Assembly: GCA_009760855.2 (NCBI GenBank)
Contig: WPIO01000001.1
Coordinates: forward strand, 12,779,501-12,843,500
From: Cristatella mucedo
Lineage: Eukaryota > Bryozoa > Phylactolaemata > Cristatellidae
Reading direction: 5' to 3'
DNA: 64,000 bases
The translations under genes were made by a program, and so were the position numbers. Shown piece by piece: positions 24,591-37,527 of this stretch. The first letter of the stretch is position 1. Every line of letters begins with the position of its first letter. The notes beneath the pieces are model-generated. The model was given only the letters and a program-made list of their open reading frames with translations. It searched no databases and was not told the origin of the DNA.

Positions 24591-25784
24591 TCTGCGAGTT
24601 ATGTACAATCTAAACACAAATCTTTCTTCATTTAGTCGAATTATTTTAACCTGCCTCTTTCTCGAGTTTCTGCTATCGTCAGCAGCTGAATAGTTTCGCT
24701 TCAGGCTCCAACAGTAATCGGCCATCATGTAGTGTTCCAGCAGCCTTAATATCTACGCGCCATTTCACGTATGTCCTGATGGAACATCTCACCCCGTTCC
24801 TCGCTGAATGCTCCTAAATTTGATGAGAAATAGTCACGGTGAGAGTTTAGAAAATGTATCGTAACACTCATTCTGCTGCCAAGTGCTGTGTAGCACTGAA
24901 TCATGTTCTCAACGATTTTCGCGTGGTCAGCAGACTTGTGACTGCCGAGCAAGTTCTCACCCACAGCTGTAAATCCATTCCATGCCTGCAACTCTAACCA
25001 GTCATTTTTTATGTAGACTGTATGTCTTTGAACAATTCTCTGATCTGTGGACTAACAACAATGCCAGGTTTGATTTTTGCCTTGCTAATTTGAGATCTTT
25101 TTTGTAAGTAATTAAAGTTGTCATCGTCTTCGTTCAGAGCCTTAGCATAGTTTTTCATAAGTGCAAGCTGTACGTGCAAGGGATGACGTAGCAATTTCTT
25201 GCTGTCGACAAGAAGAGGCTCTCTCATTGTCGCTCCCAGGCACAAAATGTGTTCGCTCTGGCCAGTCTTTCTTTTGGTAATGAAGTGCCAGATCACCGAT
25301 ATTGTGCAGACCGGTGTTATCGGCTACCTATTAGCACGACTATCCTACAAACATCAAAGCACGGATATTTAGTGTAGCCACCTTGAAGTCCAAGCAGAAA
25401 GGCAATAATTTTTAAATCGCTGCATTTCTGCCACTGGTATTGATCCTGTTTGATTTCATCGAGAAGTATTTTATGTTTCCACAAGTCTCTTTCGTCTGTA
25501 AAAAATGCGAAACCGGCAAATTAGAGAATTCTTTTCCATTGTAAAGTAAAACTCCGTTAACGCTGCAGTTCGATTAATCAATTATGAGTATCCACTCAGC
25601 TGGCTCATACCACTTTCCATTTTTTTACTAGACCTTCGACGCTGCTGAAATAGAATAGTGAATCTTTGATTGAAACAACGAAAGGAACTCTTTTTTCACG
25701 GTGTCTACGCCACGAAAATGTAGTACCCGTCGCAAGAAAATTTCTCACTTTAAATCTAGAACTGAAGTCTAGCCGACTTTTTGT

Positions 25785-25965
25785 GCAGGTCAAGATTTCT
25801 CACTAAGTCATCAAGGACAGATTGTGACATTAGCTTAGGCGTTGGAACATCAAAAGCATCATCATTTTCATCAACGCCACCTTCAGTTGAACTCAAATCA
25901 CAGTCAGTCAATGTATCCTCAAAAGTGTAACTGTTGTAACACGAACTGTCACCTCATCACTGTGA
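25785..25965 (-). repeat. Inverted repeat, left arm
   Basis: About 180 bp that encode the PTPKLMSQSVLDDLVRNLDL block in the host pseudogene's own orientation. The right arm at 26127-26307 is its reverse complement with only about half a dozen differences. Confidence 0.93.
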
Positions 25966-26126
25966 GGTCCAGGTCGCATCGCTGACAATAAATTTGGCTA
26001 TTAAATTTATTCAATGCTTATTCGTCTTGTTGACGCCCTTCGCGATAGTGGTGCAGGAATAACAATCCAAAACATGGCCAGTCTGTTCCTCTCCAAATCG
26101 TCGGTACTCCAAATGGCAAGCATCTG

Positions 26127-26307
26127 ACACAGTGATGAGGTGGCAGTTCGTGTTACAACAGTTACACTTTTAAGGATATATTGACTGACTGTGATTTGAG
26201 TTCAACTGAAGGTGACGTTGATGAAAATGATGATGTTTTTGATGTTCCAACGCCTAAGCTAATGTCACAATCTGTCCTTGATGACTTAGTGAGAAATCTT
26301 GACCTGC
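26127..26307 (+). repeat. Inverted repeat, right arm (inverted duplicate of the left arm)
   Basis: The arm contains AAGCTAATGTCACAATCTGT and AGTGATGAGGTGGCAGTTCG, the reverse complements of stretches in the left arm. It interrupts the decayed gene between the FGCKLGD and LPFGVPTIWR blocks. The 161-bp spacer carries the latter block in the original orientation, so this arm is the inserted one. Confidence 0.93.
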
Positions 26308-26405
26308 CCATATCATAATCTCCCAGTTTGCATCCGAAGTAGGTGTAGTAGCACTGTTTGATTAATGTAGTAATCGGTAGCCGCTGCTCTTTTGTCGACA
26401 ATCTC

Positions 26406-27215
26406 CCACATACGTTGCAGAATGTATGCGAAGAATTCTCACACTCCCTTTGTATTGTAAATCACAAATATCCGTTTATTTAAACAACCATATCAACCAA
26501 AACAATAGCTCAATGTTCTAAGGAAAATAACACACAAAATGTATGTCATTAAATGATTATTACAAGCAAACGTAATAAAAGAAAATAGTATGCATAATTC
26601 GCAATGTTAAAGTGTACACTGTCTTTGATAAGCAAAATATGTCAAATCTGACATGGCAAAGAAAGAAAATACAAAATAAATCATTAATTTAAATGTAGGT
26701 ATTTGGAAAATAATATACAGCATAGCTCATGCTACAGCACCGGTTGACCTAAGATAAACTTGCTGCGGCTACGCTCTGAGAAGAAGAGCAGAGAAGCTGA
26801 CAGGTGACAACTCCATAGCCTTGCTAAAGAAGCAGAAGAATCTGAACAAGCTCGGTTTTTGCCTGCAATGTGACATATGACAATATCGGCAAAGAGAGCT
26901 GGTAATGAATTACTGCCTTTAGTATAGGGACGTCGATTTTAATAGATTATGAAGCCACTCAGCCATTCTGAGTCGCGTGCATTGCAGTAAAAAAAAATGC
27001 TCGCAGGCCCTAGAACTTTCGTTGTTTCTGTGTGATCACATGCTCGACTGAGCGTCATTTTCTCTGGCCACTTGCTTGACCAACGAAAATAAATCCACGC
27101 CCAGACCACTATTCTCATTCAGTGACCGAACACTAAAAGTGAGAGATAACTAGAAGTTGCAATTTCTCTGATAACCCAAGAGGGATCTTTACATATTTGA
27201 CATAATAAGGGTCTC
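26406..27215. other. AT-rich unassigned sequence
   Basis: Bases 26450-26720 are strongly AT-rich with frequent stops on both strands. No feature recognised. Confidence 0.4.
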
Positions 27216-27218
27216 CAG

Positions 27219-27340
27219 CAATGTCCACTGGCTCTCCATCGATTTACACTGACTCTCAAAAGATGTATACTGACTTTCAAATGATGTATACCGACTCTCC
27301 AGCGATGTATACCAATTCTCCAACGATGCATACCGATTCT
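27219..27340. repeat. 21-bp minisatellite, about 5.5 units
   Basis: Units of the type ATGTATACTGACTTTCAAATG follow one another with drift. Because the unit is 21 bp, the minus strand reads a seven-residue periodic peptide (such as HRWRIGI, HLLRVSV) inside a 99-codon frame. No splice sites or homology make this frame a credible gene. Confidence 0.85.
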
Positions 27341-28620
27341 TCTTTTTCTGAAACAGGTTTGCTCGATGCGGCCTGAAACATATTCAGCTCGATGGAACAC
27401 TGGACTGTGCACGATCACTGCAGAGACACAGAGAAGATATCTTCCAAGATATATACATATTGCAGCCCCAATCTCGTGCGAGCTGCTGCACTGAGCTTGT
27501 TCGCTACCTTGATTGCCCGCTTGTTATTTCCGAGGTGTCAACAACGTCTCACTTCCCGTGCGTTTGATCTCAAAGCTGAGCGTGCGTTGGTCTTTCAATT
27601 CAAGGCGAAAGCAGAAAAGCTTATGTGGCCGAGTGCAGCCACAGATACAGAGCTGCCTGATGTCCGGGTTAGGTAGCCGATAGTGCATTTAAGCAAGTGA
27701 TTTCAATATCTTTGCGGCGGCAGGAGCTTTTCAGATTCAGTCACATTGCATAAATAGCGGTAAAGGGATCGTTTGAAGGAGTCCAGGACCTCAATCATTA
27801 CAATGCACCTTCTTAACTTGCTCACAATCCAGCTTGGGATGACATGACATTGTCGCAGACATCAGGCGATAAATAATAAAAATAATAATAGTTTACTTGT
27901 TTAGCACCCTAATAAAGCGGAGTCTTTATTGAGCCGCTTTATTATTCGCTTCAAGAGAAGCAATTACCAAGAGTTAATTACAAGCAGGGTATCTTGTTTA
28001 GACAAGCATATATAAAGCACACATGAAGACACACAACCACTGGTTAGACAGACAGTGGCCATTGAAGTGGACTGAAAATGCACATATAAGAAGCAATTGC
28101 GGCTGAATAAGCAGTTGCAAATACATTTTGATTAGCAAGAATGTCAACTTTCCTAATCACCATTTCGAAAATGTGGGATTTTCCTCGCGTGAGCACTGAT
28201 CGTTTAAATCAGCGAATGACGGATATCACCCTGGGTGACTGCTTTAGTTTGATGCTTTGCATGCTCATGCAAATTATGGCATTAATTTTCCCACTAAACA
28301 ACACTAATGGAGCATTCGAAGCCCCGCGGACTTAAGGCAGATTAGGTACTGCAAAAAAACTTTTCGCTACGCTTATGATTGGGACACATACTTAACCTCT
28401 TCAAAACTAAGTGTTGGTGGTCATCCAGCCAGCATGGCAATTCCAAATCCCTGCCAATCTACTGTGCACGTCCGTGCGTCACTGAACAAAGGCTTCTGTT
28501 TGGTTCGTCTTGCCTTACTTAGCACTGGCCGAGTCCTGAAGCAAGTATTTTAGCTGGGAAGCTTCGAGACTATTAGATTCTCTCTCTCGCTCTCTCTCTT
28601 TGACGGATGATCTTTGATTC
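27341..28620. other. Unassigned sequence with a possible LINE-tail relic
   Basis: AATAATAAAAATAATAATAG at 27875 followed by AGCACCCTAATAAAGCGGAG resembles a very decayed minus-strand LINE tail. Nothing else is recognisable. Confidence 0.35.
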
Positions 28621-28624
28621 TTTT

Positions 28625-28730
28625 AACAAAGAGTTGGCTTCTGCAGTGCGTGAACCCTCAAAGACGTGTGCGGAAAAGTGCAGGCAGCATGAATCTTACT
28701 GCTGGAATAGGACTCAGTTGCTCTCTCCCT
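28625..28730 (+). repeat. Interspersed repeat R1, copy 2
   Basis: AACAAAGAGTTGGCTTCTGC to GGACTCAGTTGCTCTCTCCC repeats the segment at 8872-8975 with roughly 85 percent identity by eye, same orientation. Confidence 0.75.
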
Positions 28731-31177
28731 CCTCTGTGTGCGTGTGTCACGTGACTTGCAAATCTCTGAGAAGAAGCAGAAGAAGCAGTCGAGAGCCAAG
28801 GAAGCAGCTTGGGAGGCTTATCTTGATTTAACAAATTAGTTGAAACATAATACTTGATGCAAAAATAAGCCTGAGGAATCAAGCCGCGAGTTGTATCTGA
28901 AAAGCCTGAACGTGCGTATATTGACAGCCGAGTGAATTCATTAAGAAAAATTAGCTTGTGAGGGCTGCCCATTATGTCCGAATGGATGGGTATACTAGTT
29001 CAGAAATCCACCATTTTGGAAAGTCAAGTTACGCCATTTCAGTCTATAACAGCATAGTTGCGTGCAGAATGTGCCACCCTAAACGGAGACCCAGCCTCCC
29101 CGTCGTTATGACTCAAAAGGCTTGGCGAGATGTGGGCGAGAAACTGTTTTCGCCGTCCTGACCTTTCATCAAATGCCAGCAGGCTCTCGTAGCATGACAT
29201 CTATCAAAATAGCGCTGGAAGCGGCTCGGGCTCCGAGTGAGGATGAGGAGCAGGCGCTCGAGGCACGAAACAAACGAGCGAATCAGCCTCTGGCGACTGG
29301 CTGCTGGGAAATCCGCCTAACGTCTGCTGATTTGTTTTTGTCTGCCCTGCATCGCCGACCATTCTTGAATGCATTAAGGATTGGAGCAGGTCTGCCGAGA
29401 GGAGCCATCGCCCGATAGACCACTGGCGCGAATCGCTCCTTACAGCCGCCTCTGCCAGGAGCCAAGCGGCTGCAGGCGCCGCACCAAGCGACCTTTGCTT
29501 TGTTTAATCAGCATGCACCGGCGGTTTCCTTTCAGTTCGCTCAGCTTAGCAGCATCCCTTTTGCGTTGAGCTTCGTCTTTGGGATGTTCCTCAGTTGGAT
29601 GCTACGTATCCTCCGTCGGCCATCTTCGCCCAAGCTCTCACCCGAGTGTTACGTCTTGGAAGGCTTCCACTTAATGTGTTGGTGGTAAAATCAGTAATGA
29701 CAATATGCATGCCAATCCAGCTGTATCATTAATGTCACGCTGGAATTAGATAGAGTTTCGCATTTCACAACTTGAAGCAGTTAACGTGGCGCCGCCACAC
29801 TTTCATTGACATCGCAGGTTTTATTAGTTGGTACTAATTCTCCCAAATTTAGGATCAATCGCTCCGATACGACGGTAGTAGACACCGTCATGAAGCCCCC
29901 TGGATTCGGTCTACTGCATCGTTGTCATCTTAAGCAGAGCCTGGACAAATTTTATCCTTTGTTCGCTTATCGCCTGGGTCGCTAGGGTCCCGTCCCTTGA
30001 CAACAAGGTATCTCCCAGAGAAGTGACTGCTCAGGTCGAACTGAGGAACAAGTTAAAACATTGTTAAGGTAAGCTAATTCAACGGCCTCATTGCTACATA
30101 TCGACAAAAGATCAGTGGCTACCACCCATCTTGCATCGGGAAATACAGTTTAACGGCTGGAGGACTAAAACTGCTACCCGGGCCTTAAGTGTAAATGTCA
30201 TGACCCGAGACAGGACAGCAGTTTCATGTATTGGTAACTTGCCGGCTTGTCTGCTTAAAGTAGCTACTTGGTGAAGTTGGAAATGAAATTTCGAGCAACT
30301 CAAGTCTGATGCTCTGGGGACTGGGTTTCGAGCGGGCTGTGCCACTGCTTACGGAGCTCTGCTTGATGCCGGTAGAATAGAGGATACCTATCAAAAGGAC
30401 ACACGTTGTTTAATTAGTTTACAATTAGTTTACAATTAGTATTGTACCGAGGAAATGACCTGATTACATTTTTCCTACCTCTTATTGGCACACTGTTCTC
30501 TCATGAAGTCTAAATCATCTGACACATTTTGCTAGCGGTCCCACTGAGCGTCTTCCTAACGGTCAGCGAACGGTCGCGTGGGTCACGTGCCGCCAAATCT
30601 TGGATCTCATCGCTTCTGCTCTCCGCACAGCTTCCTCACCGAGACTTCAAAGGTCTCCTGACGAATACATTTTTAACTTGCCTAAAGAAACGGGAGGTTT
30701 TTATCATATTTGAAATTTGATTAATTATTAATCATTTTTATCATATTTGTATTATGCATATTTATTCATATTTGGTCCCCAATTGGTGACGTGCAAATGA
30801 CCGAGCGTCTTGCCGCCTTTGTTCTTGTAGATGCATTTACAGCAGTTACGAAGTAGCTACGAGAATTCGGTTTTTGTTTGTTGTCGTTCATAGTTTCCTT
30901 TGATGCACTTTCTCGCCGTTTCATGTGGGCGAGCGTTAGCAGCGAGTTTCTATGAAAAAAGGCTTGTATACCGCTACGCTCATGAAGCGCTCTGATGGGC
31001 CATTTGACTTTCTTGTCAATACAAATGCGCTTACCTTCAGTCATACAAGGCTTTCACAACAGCTATAAATGTGAACGTATATATCGAAGCTTGCACGAAT
31101 TTTCGTAGAAAACTATCGCTATTGCTGTCTCTGCTAATACATGCTACTTTTCGGCGGTAGCATGGCTTTGAGCATAG
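28731..31177. other. Unassigned sequence
   Basis: No gene or repeat family recognised. Frames of 60-105 codons at 29.1-29.7 kb on both strands overlap and lack known domains or convincing splice junctions. Confidence 0.4.
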
Positions 31178-31345
31178 CTGAGCCGTAATGGCACATAGGT
31201 AAGGCAGTTGCCGAGGTTGTGGGTTCGAATCCTGTGGTTGGCAATCCTTTGTTGCAACTGCAAGCGATGGTGATAGCCGTAAAGGCTCTTCTGCGGCTAT
31301 AAAAAAGAGACTTTTAAATCAGCTTGTATTTATTTTAATTTTATT
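31178..31345 (+). mobile_element. SINE family 1 copy
   Basis: GAGCCGTAATGGCACATAGG, then AAGGCAGTTGCCGAGG, box-B-like GGGTTCGAATCCTGTGG, GATAGCCGTAAAGGCTCTTC and AATCAGCTTGTATTTATTTT. The tail ends in T/A-rich short repeats. Confidence 0.88.
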
Positions 31346-31705
31346 TGAGGCGCTTACTCAGAACCAAGCGTTTTCTCTATCCGGAAACACTCAACATCCG
31401 CATTAGAAGATGTCCGCATCTAATGTCCCCCCGTGATGACATAGTTACTACGGTACGTTTGTCGTGCGTCGGGAAATCCTAGTCTTACCAACGTGCTGCA
31501 GCGGCTTCTGCACTAGAGTCCGTAGGCATTAAAGTCCGTAGGGCCACAAACGCAGCGGTCTAGCAGTTGCTGGTCCTTACTGAAAAATACCGGTAAAGGT
31601 ACAAACACCGGGGTACGGACATTTCCTCCCTGGACGTCCCCCCTCCCCACATTACCCCCCCCCGACATTTCCCCCTGGGTAAGAAATTCCCCCTCCCGGG
31701 TATAT

Positions 31706-31800
31706 GGTTTAGGTTTTAGGGTTTATAATTCAGGGTTTAGGGTGCTTAGGGTTTAGCGTTTAGTGTTTAGGGTTCAGGGTTTAGGTTTTTGGGTTTAGGG
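31706..31800 (+). repeat. Degenerate TTTAGGG-like array
   Basis: About 95 bp made of AGGGTTT units with drift (AGGGTTTAGGGTGCTTAGGG, GTTTAGTGTTTAGGGTTC, TTTTTGGGTTTAGGG). The heptamer is the TTTAGGG type rather than the TTAGGG hexamer usual in animal telomeres. It lies just inside the left TIR of the element at 31617-32585. Confidence 0.8.
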
Positions 31801-32139
31801 CAGGCTGCACCTCGGCCGCCTAAATCAACCCTTGCTGGTATTCCGCGCTTTAATTAGTACGTATTAGGGCGTAACTAGATCTCTTGAGAGCTTGAGGTAT
31901 ACTCAGTAGACCTCTGAGGCTTCGTGCTCATTTGCAGGAACGCACGGCACGCTTTAGCGTGCGCCCGCTTTGACGGGTAAGAACAAGTGCCTGGCGGGGC
32001 CGAGCGGGACCGAACAGTATAGCTCGCCGCAGCCGCTGCAACCGCTACCGCCGCTCGCTTCATTAGAAACCATCCTTCCAATCCATCCATTCTTCTAATT
32101 GTACTGAGTTGATTTTATGTTTATAGAGCGTGAACTTCA
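31801..32139. other. Unassigned interior of the TIR-bounded element
   Basis: No coding sequence or repeat family recognised; a GCGGCGAGC-rich patch at about 32020-32060. Confidence 0.4.
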
Positions 32140-32415
32140 TTTGATAATAATAATAATTATAATAATAATAATTCACTTGATAAAGCGCCCTCAGAGAACT
32201 TAATCTCTCTCTCGGCGCTTTACATTTGCTACATAGTGAAATGCAATTGAATGGTAAGTAAAATCATGCTTGAAAAACAAACAAAATGAATAATATGGTT
32301 AGGGGTGACATGCACAGGGTCAGCATGCGAATGTGGTTAGTGGCAGCATGCACAGTGTCAGCACGCATAAGCACATCAAGGACGAATCACAGAGACCCGC
32401 TTAATGCTGTCCTAA
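32140..32415 (-). mobile_element. LINE 3' UTR fragment (minus strand), nested in the TIR-bounded element
   Basis: (ATA)n, then AAGCGCCCTCAGAGAACTTA, GGCGCTTTACATTTGCTACA, GGGGTGACATGCACAGGGTC and GACGAATCACAGAGACCC. These are the reverse complements of the 3' UTR blocks at 16.25-16.5 kb. It is followed by a (TG)n-like run at 32418-32456. Confidence 0.87.
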
Positions 32416-32585
32416 ATGTGTGTGTGTGTATGTGTGTGTACGTGTGTGTGTGTGTATTCTTAGTTAAAAAATTCATCAACATAGGGGGAAATGTCCTACG
32501 GGGGTGTGTCCGGGGAGAAACGTTCTAGGGTCCACCATTGGGGAAAATGTCGGGGGGGGGGGACGTCCAGGGGGAATGGTCCTAC

Positions 32586-33220
32586 AACCACAAATACCTG
32601 CTGCGCCGAAGGACGGCAAACGAGTCGTGGATAAAACTAATTCATGAACCGCTAATGATCTCCAAGAATGTCATAATCTGGCTTACATAGCATTCCAATG
32701 TTTTAATAGGGTTCAAGAATTAAGGAAAACAATGGCAGACGAAATTAAATCATTCGTTCATCTGAACTTATACATGCAAAGACTTTTAAACAGCCCTAAT
32801 TTATTACCCAGCATTTGTTCCCGCAGCAACAGCCACGTAGAATATGGGTGGTAATAGTATTCTATAATTTCGTGAAAGTCTCTTAATTGATTCTGAAGTG
32901 ATTTGATTAACATATTAATATTTATTAATATTATTTATTAACTTATTAGTTGATTAGCTTACATATTTCCGTAAAATTAGTTGCTAAGATAGTTACCACT
33001 TGACAGTCGTCACGACTAAAGTAGTACCCCCTTTCGGTTTCGTACAAGCAGCGCTAACTAGAATCAAGATACATATATATATATACATATACTCTATAAA
33101 CATATCCGGAACTGTTATTTATCTCTAGCAGCAAAGCCTTAACGCCATCGGGTGGCTATAGTTTTGGCGAAACCTAAACCAAGCAGTTAGTAAGGCTTAA
33201 GGAATATAGTTATCCCATAT
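32586..33220. other. Unassigned AT-rich sequence
   Basis: No gene seen. A short ATATATATATACATATAC run lies at about 33071-33091. Confidence 0.4.
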
Positions 33221-33221
33221 T

Positions 33222-33279
33222 AAGCACACGCGCATGCACACGCACATAACGCGCACGCACACACGCACCCACATACACC

Positions 33280-33317
<38 letters not shown>

Positions 33318-33330
33318 TGCAAGCACGCAC
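33222..33330. repeat. Impure (CA)n microsatellite
   Basis: CA/CG-rich alternation with a pure CA core at about 33283-33314. Confidence 0.9.
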
Positions 33331-35440
33331 ACGAACACCAATTCTCTTTCTAACATATTCTCTTCTCCCCCTTTTTTTCTTATACACACGCGCAGTGCCT
33401 TCTGACGAGAATCACTTCTCTCTGTCGGCCGCAGTAGAATCCAATAATGCAGCAAAGCCGAGAGTAATTAATTGCGGATCGCCTTAAGGGAATTTCTTAT
33501 GCGTTTCTACGTGCAAGCGATCTTACACTAGGCACTGGTGCACAGTAGGCCTGAAAACTAGTGTCTGCCGAAATGGCTCTCGCAGTCATTGATGCGAGCT
33601 AGAGTGAAGTTCGTATTTCAAGAATAAGGGTCGAGTAACACTAACGTGCTCAAGGTAATACAACTTCGATATAGTTATAAGGCAGGGGATTTCAGGGTTA
33701 TACAAGAAGGGCTTGAATTAATGCGGGACTGAAGGCCTTTTCAGATTTGCCTGTTTCTGGCAAAGAACATCATAGGGCCAAATCATTTTCCAAGGCGAAG
33801 TGCATCCCAGAAGTAATAGATAGACATCGCCCCACCGAGGAATTCATTAGTGATAGTCGGACCTTCTATCCTTGAATAACTTAACCTTGCCCTTGCCGCA
33901 GCTGGCGAATCACTAACGGGTCAAAGGCACGGGTCAAAGGCAAGCTCCGTTTGAGTTCGTCGCCCGGCTCCAGAGGGCTCGAGCACGCCGAGCTACGCTG
34001 GCGCAGAGCATTTCCAAACATAGATTGTATTGCCATGCGTGATCGTATCGCCATACGTAATCAGTTGCATCTGCTTTCAGGAGTGCTTGATGTATAGTCT
34101 TCTCGGATTCTGACATATGCACTACCATGTTTACCAGCAGCTTTTTGCGAACTCAAGCAACCGATCGTCTCGTTCGTTCATTGAGTAGGTAAACGTAGAA
34201 TTGAAGTAGGCCATCATCACCATAAAGTTTTAAAATAGTTTTATATCTGAGCTGAGTGGAGCTTTTGGCACGCGAGTAGTACATGTTGAAGCCTGCACTG
34301 CAGGACTGACAGAAGTAAATAAATCTCCTGTTCTCATCGAAAGCATGCAATACATGCACGCATGCGTGAGAGTAGACGGGTCCTTGCTGCCCACCCAAAT
34401 TATAGCTTGTCACCGGGCTCCTCTGACTATGACAAGCCGGTGGCTAATGTTACTCGTCAAGTGAAGTGCTGGCTGAAAGAAACTGCTGTTGCTGTGAACA
34501 CGATTTTCGAAGGCGCCACACAGATTTAAGCCAAGCGAGCGTGAGAAAGTAGCGCTCAGAGCCTGTACGGTGAACCTGAAGTTGCTGCATTTAAACAATC
34601 TGGTGATTTGTTCACTCATTTTGACAAGTCGGTGAGCACCGCAAGACAAGCCGTATCTGAAAAATCTGTACGGATTTAACGCACGACACGAGACTCCAAG
34701 GGGTGAATGAGCTTTGTACTAGTGATAAGATGCATTCGGCAAACTATCGTGGATAGTTGCTGTCTTTCCATGGTGGCGCTGGTCGGCATAAAGTGAATTA
34801 ATCTAAGAAATTCAAAAATCCTAGCCGAGTAAGCTCATTTGTATTGTTTGTATCCACATCTGCGTGCAATTGAATGCCAGTGAAGACTTGCAAGATGCGA
34901 CGGCTCAATTGCTAGGCCGTGGAGTTCTCTGAGCGCCCGTCTCGAGCACTTTCCCCCACATCTTCGAAAAGACCGCCGTTACCAAATGCACTCACCATTG
35001 TTATCGCTTCGGGCCAACGTCTTCGCTGCGGCATCTAGACATTAATGACTATGCGACCAGTTCCGCGAAGAAAAACAGCTTGATTTCCGGTCAGAAAGCG
35101 TATGCCAGACTCCAATGTTTGGCGACGACATGCTTCAAGGAACTAGCAGGGGGAGCTAGGAGCAGTATTTCCAAGTTGGAACCAGGAAACTCACTAAAAG
35201 TGACCGCCGACGATTCTTATTGTTTTTACGGAGTGTGCATCGCACAGATCAGCAGAAGCTCTGCGTTTGGTTACATTCTCAGTAAATTTAAATTTGATCA
35301 TCTTCAAGCCTTGAAGACCAACGTACAAAATTCCACGATCACATGTAAGAAGACTAGCCGTCAGACACGAAAATATGATTTGTATTTGTCGCTCACAAAG
35401 AGAATCATCGACACCCGACGAATGTTCGATTTCTGTTCGT
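33331..35440. other. Unassigned sequence
   Basis: No supported exon or repeat family. A frame at 35080-35568 on the plus strand owes its last 40 codons to the 19-bp repeat and is not supported as a gene. Confidence 0.4.
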
Positions 35441-35553
35441 CATCAGCGGAGCACGAATGCATCAGCGGAGCACGAATGCATCAGCGGAGCACGAATGCAT
35501 CAGCGGAGCACGAATGCATCAGCGGAGCACGAATGCATCAGCGGAGCACGAAT
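35441..35553 (+). repeat. 19-bp tandem repeat, about six units
   Basis: Six head-to-tail units of CATCAGCGGAGCACGAATG, five complete and the last lacking one base; all read here are identical. Since 19 is not a multiple of three, translation cycles through all frames. Confidence 0.97.
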
Positions 35554-35615
35554 TATACATGCCTATAGTCACAGTGGAGTACGAATGATGCATGCCTATA
35601 GTCACACTGAATGCA
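35554..35615 (+). repeat. Two further longer units continuing the 19-bp array
   Basis: ATGCCTATAGTCACAGTGGA and GTACGAATGATGC are followed by a second ATGCCTATAGTCACACTGAA. GGAGTACGAATG echoes the GGAGCACGAATG part of the 19-bp unit. Confidence 0.7.
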
Positions 35616-35799
35616 TAAGGAACCAATCACCCAGGAGAGTTCGCAGGCCCTCAAGAGAATACAGGTAAATGGCGCGCTTTGAAAGCACGAGCTTACACTG
35701 TCAATAGCTCTGATAGCTTTACAAGAGAAGCTTTTCGTACCTCCTAAAACCGACTCGGGACATGAGCTGTGGCTTGGATCGCTCGCCAGCACCGCGCTC

Positions 35800-37340
<1,541 letters not shown>

Positions 37341-37397
37341 TACATTATATATATATATATATATATATAAATATATGTATATATATATATATATATG
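37341..37397. repeat. (AT)n microsatellite
   Basis: TA dinucleotides with two small breaks (AAATATATG). Confidence 0.93.
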
Positions 37398-37527
37398 TGC
37401 AGATATTTACAGGCATGCATACTCTCCTGCAGGTCTGTCAAACGCGTGGGGGCAGGACTGTTTTGGAGGTGTGTAGGTATTTGCAGGTATGTATTATTAA
37501 AAATGCTCTGTAGTGGCTTGCTGCACT

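Larger units (their letters stand above)
24735..26405 (-). pseudogene. Decayed transposon-derived gene of a dispersed invertebrate family
   Basis: Read leftward from about 26400, blocks appear in the order known for a multi-copy uncharacterised protein family of arthropods and other invertebrates: IKQCYYTYFGCKLGD; CLPFGVPTIWR; PTPKLMSQSVLDDLVRNLDL; NFLATGTTFSWRRHREK with SLFYFSSVEGL; a PAEWILIID block; HPLHVQLALMKNYAKALNED with KAKIKPGIVVSPQIRELFKD; and WNGFTAVGENLLG with MSVTIHFLNSHRDYF and GEMFHQDIREMARRY near the end. Stops and frameshifts fall between nearly all blocks, so no protein can be made. An inverted second copy of one coding block is inserted near the 5' end. I recall the family as mobile or multi-copy but cannot name its superfamily. 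Confidence 0.75.
31617..32585. mobile_element. TIR-bounded non-autonomous element (MITE-like), composite
   Basis: The left edge GGACATTTCCTCCCTGGACG followed by TCCCCCC and CCCGACATTTCCCCC is mirrored at the right edge as CGGGGGGGGGGACGTCCAGG and GGGGAATGGTCC. Both edges contain repeated GACATTTCCCC-type units in opposite orientation. The interior has no coding capacity; it holds a telomere-like array and a LINE tail fragment. Target-site duplication not established. Superfamily unknown. Confidence 0.55.

Noticed and set aside
35441-35553. CRISPR-like array
   Set aside because: The 19-bp units are directly adjacent with no spacers, and the genome is eukaryotic.
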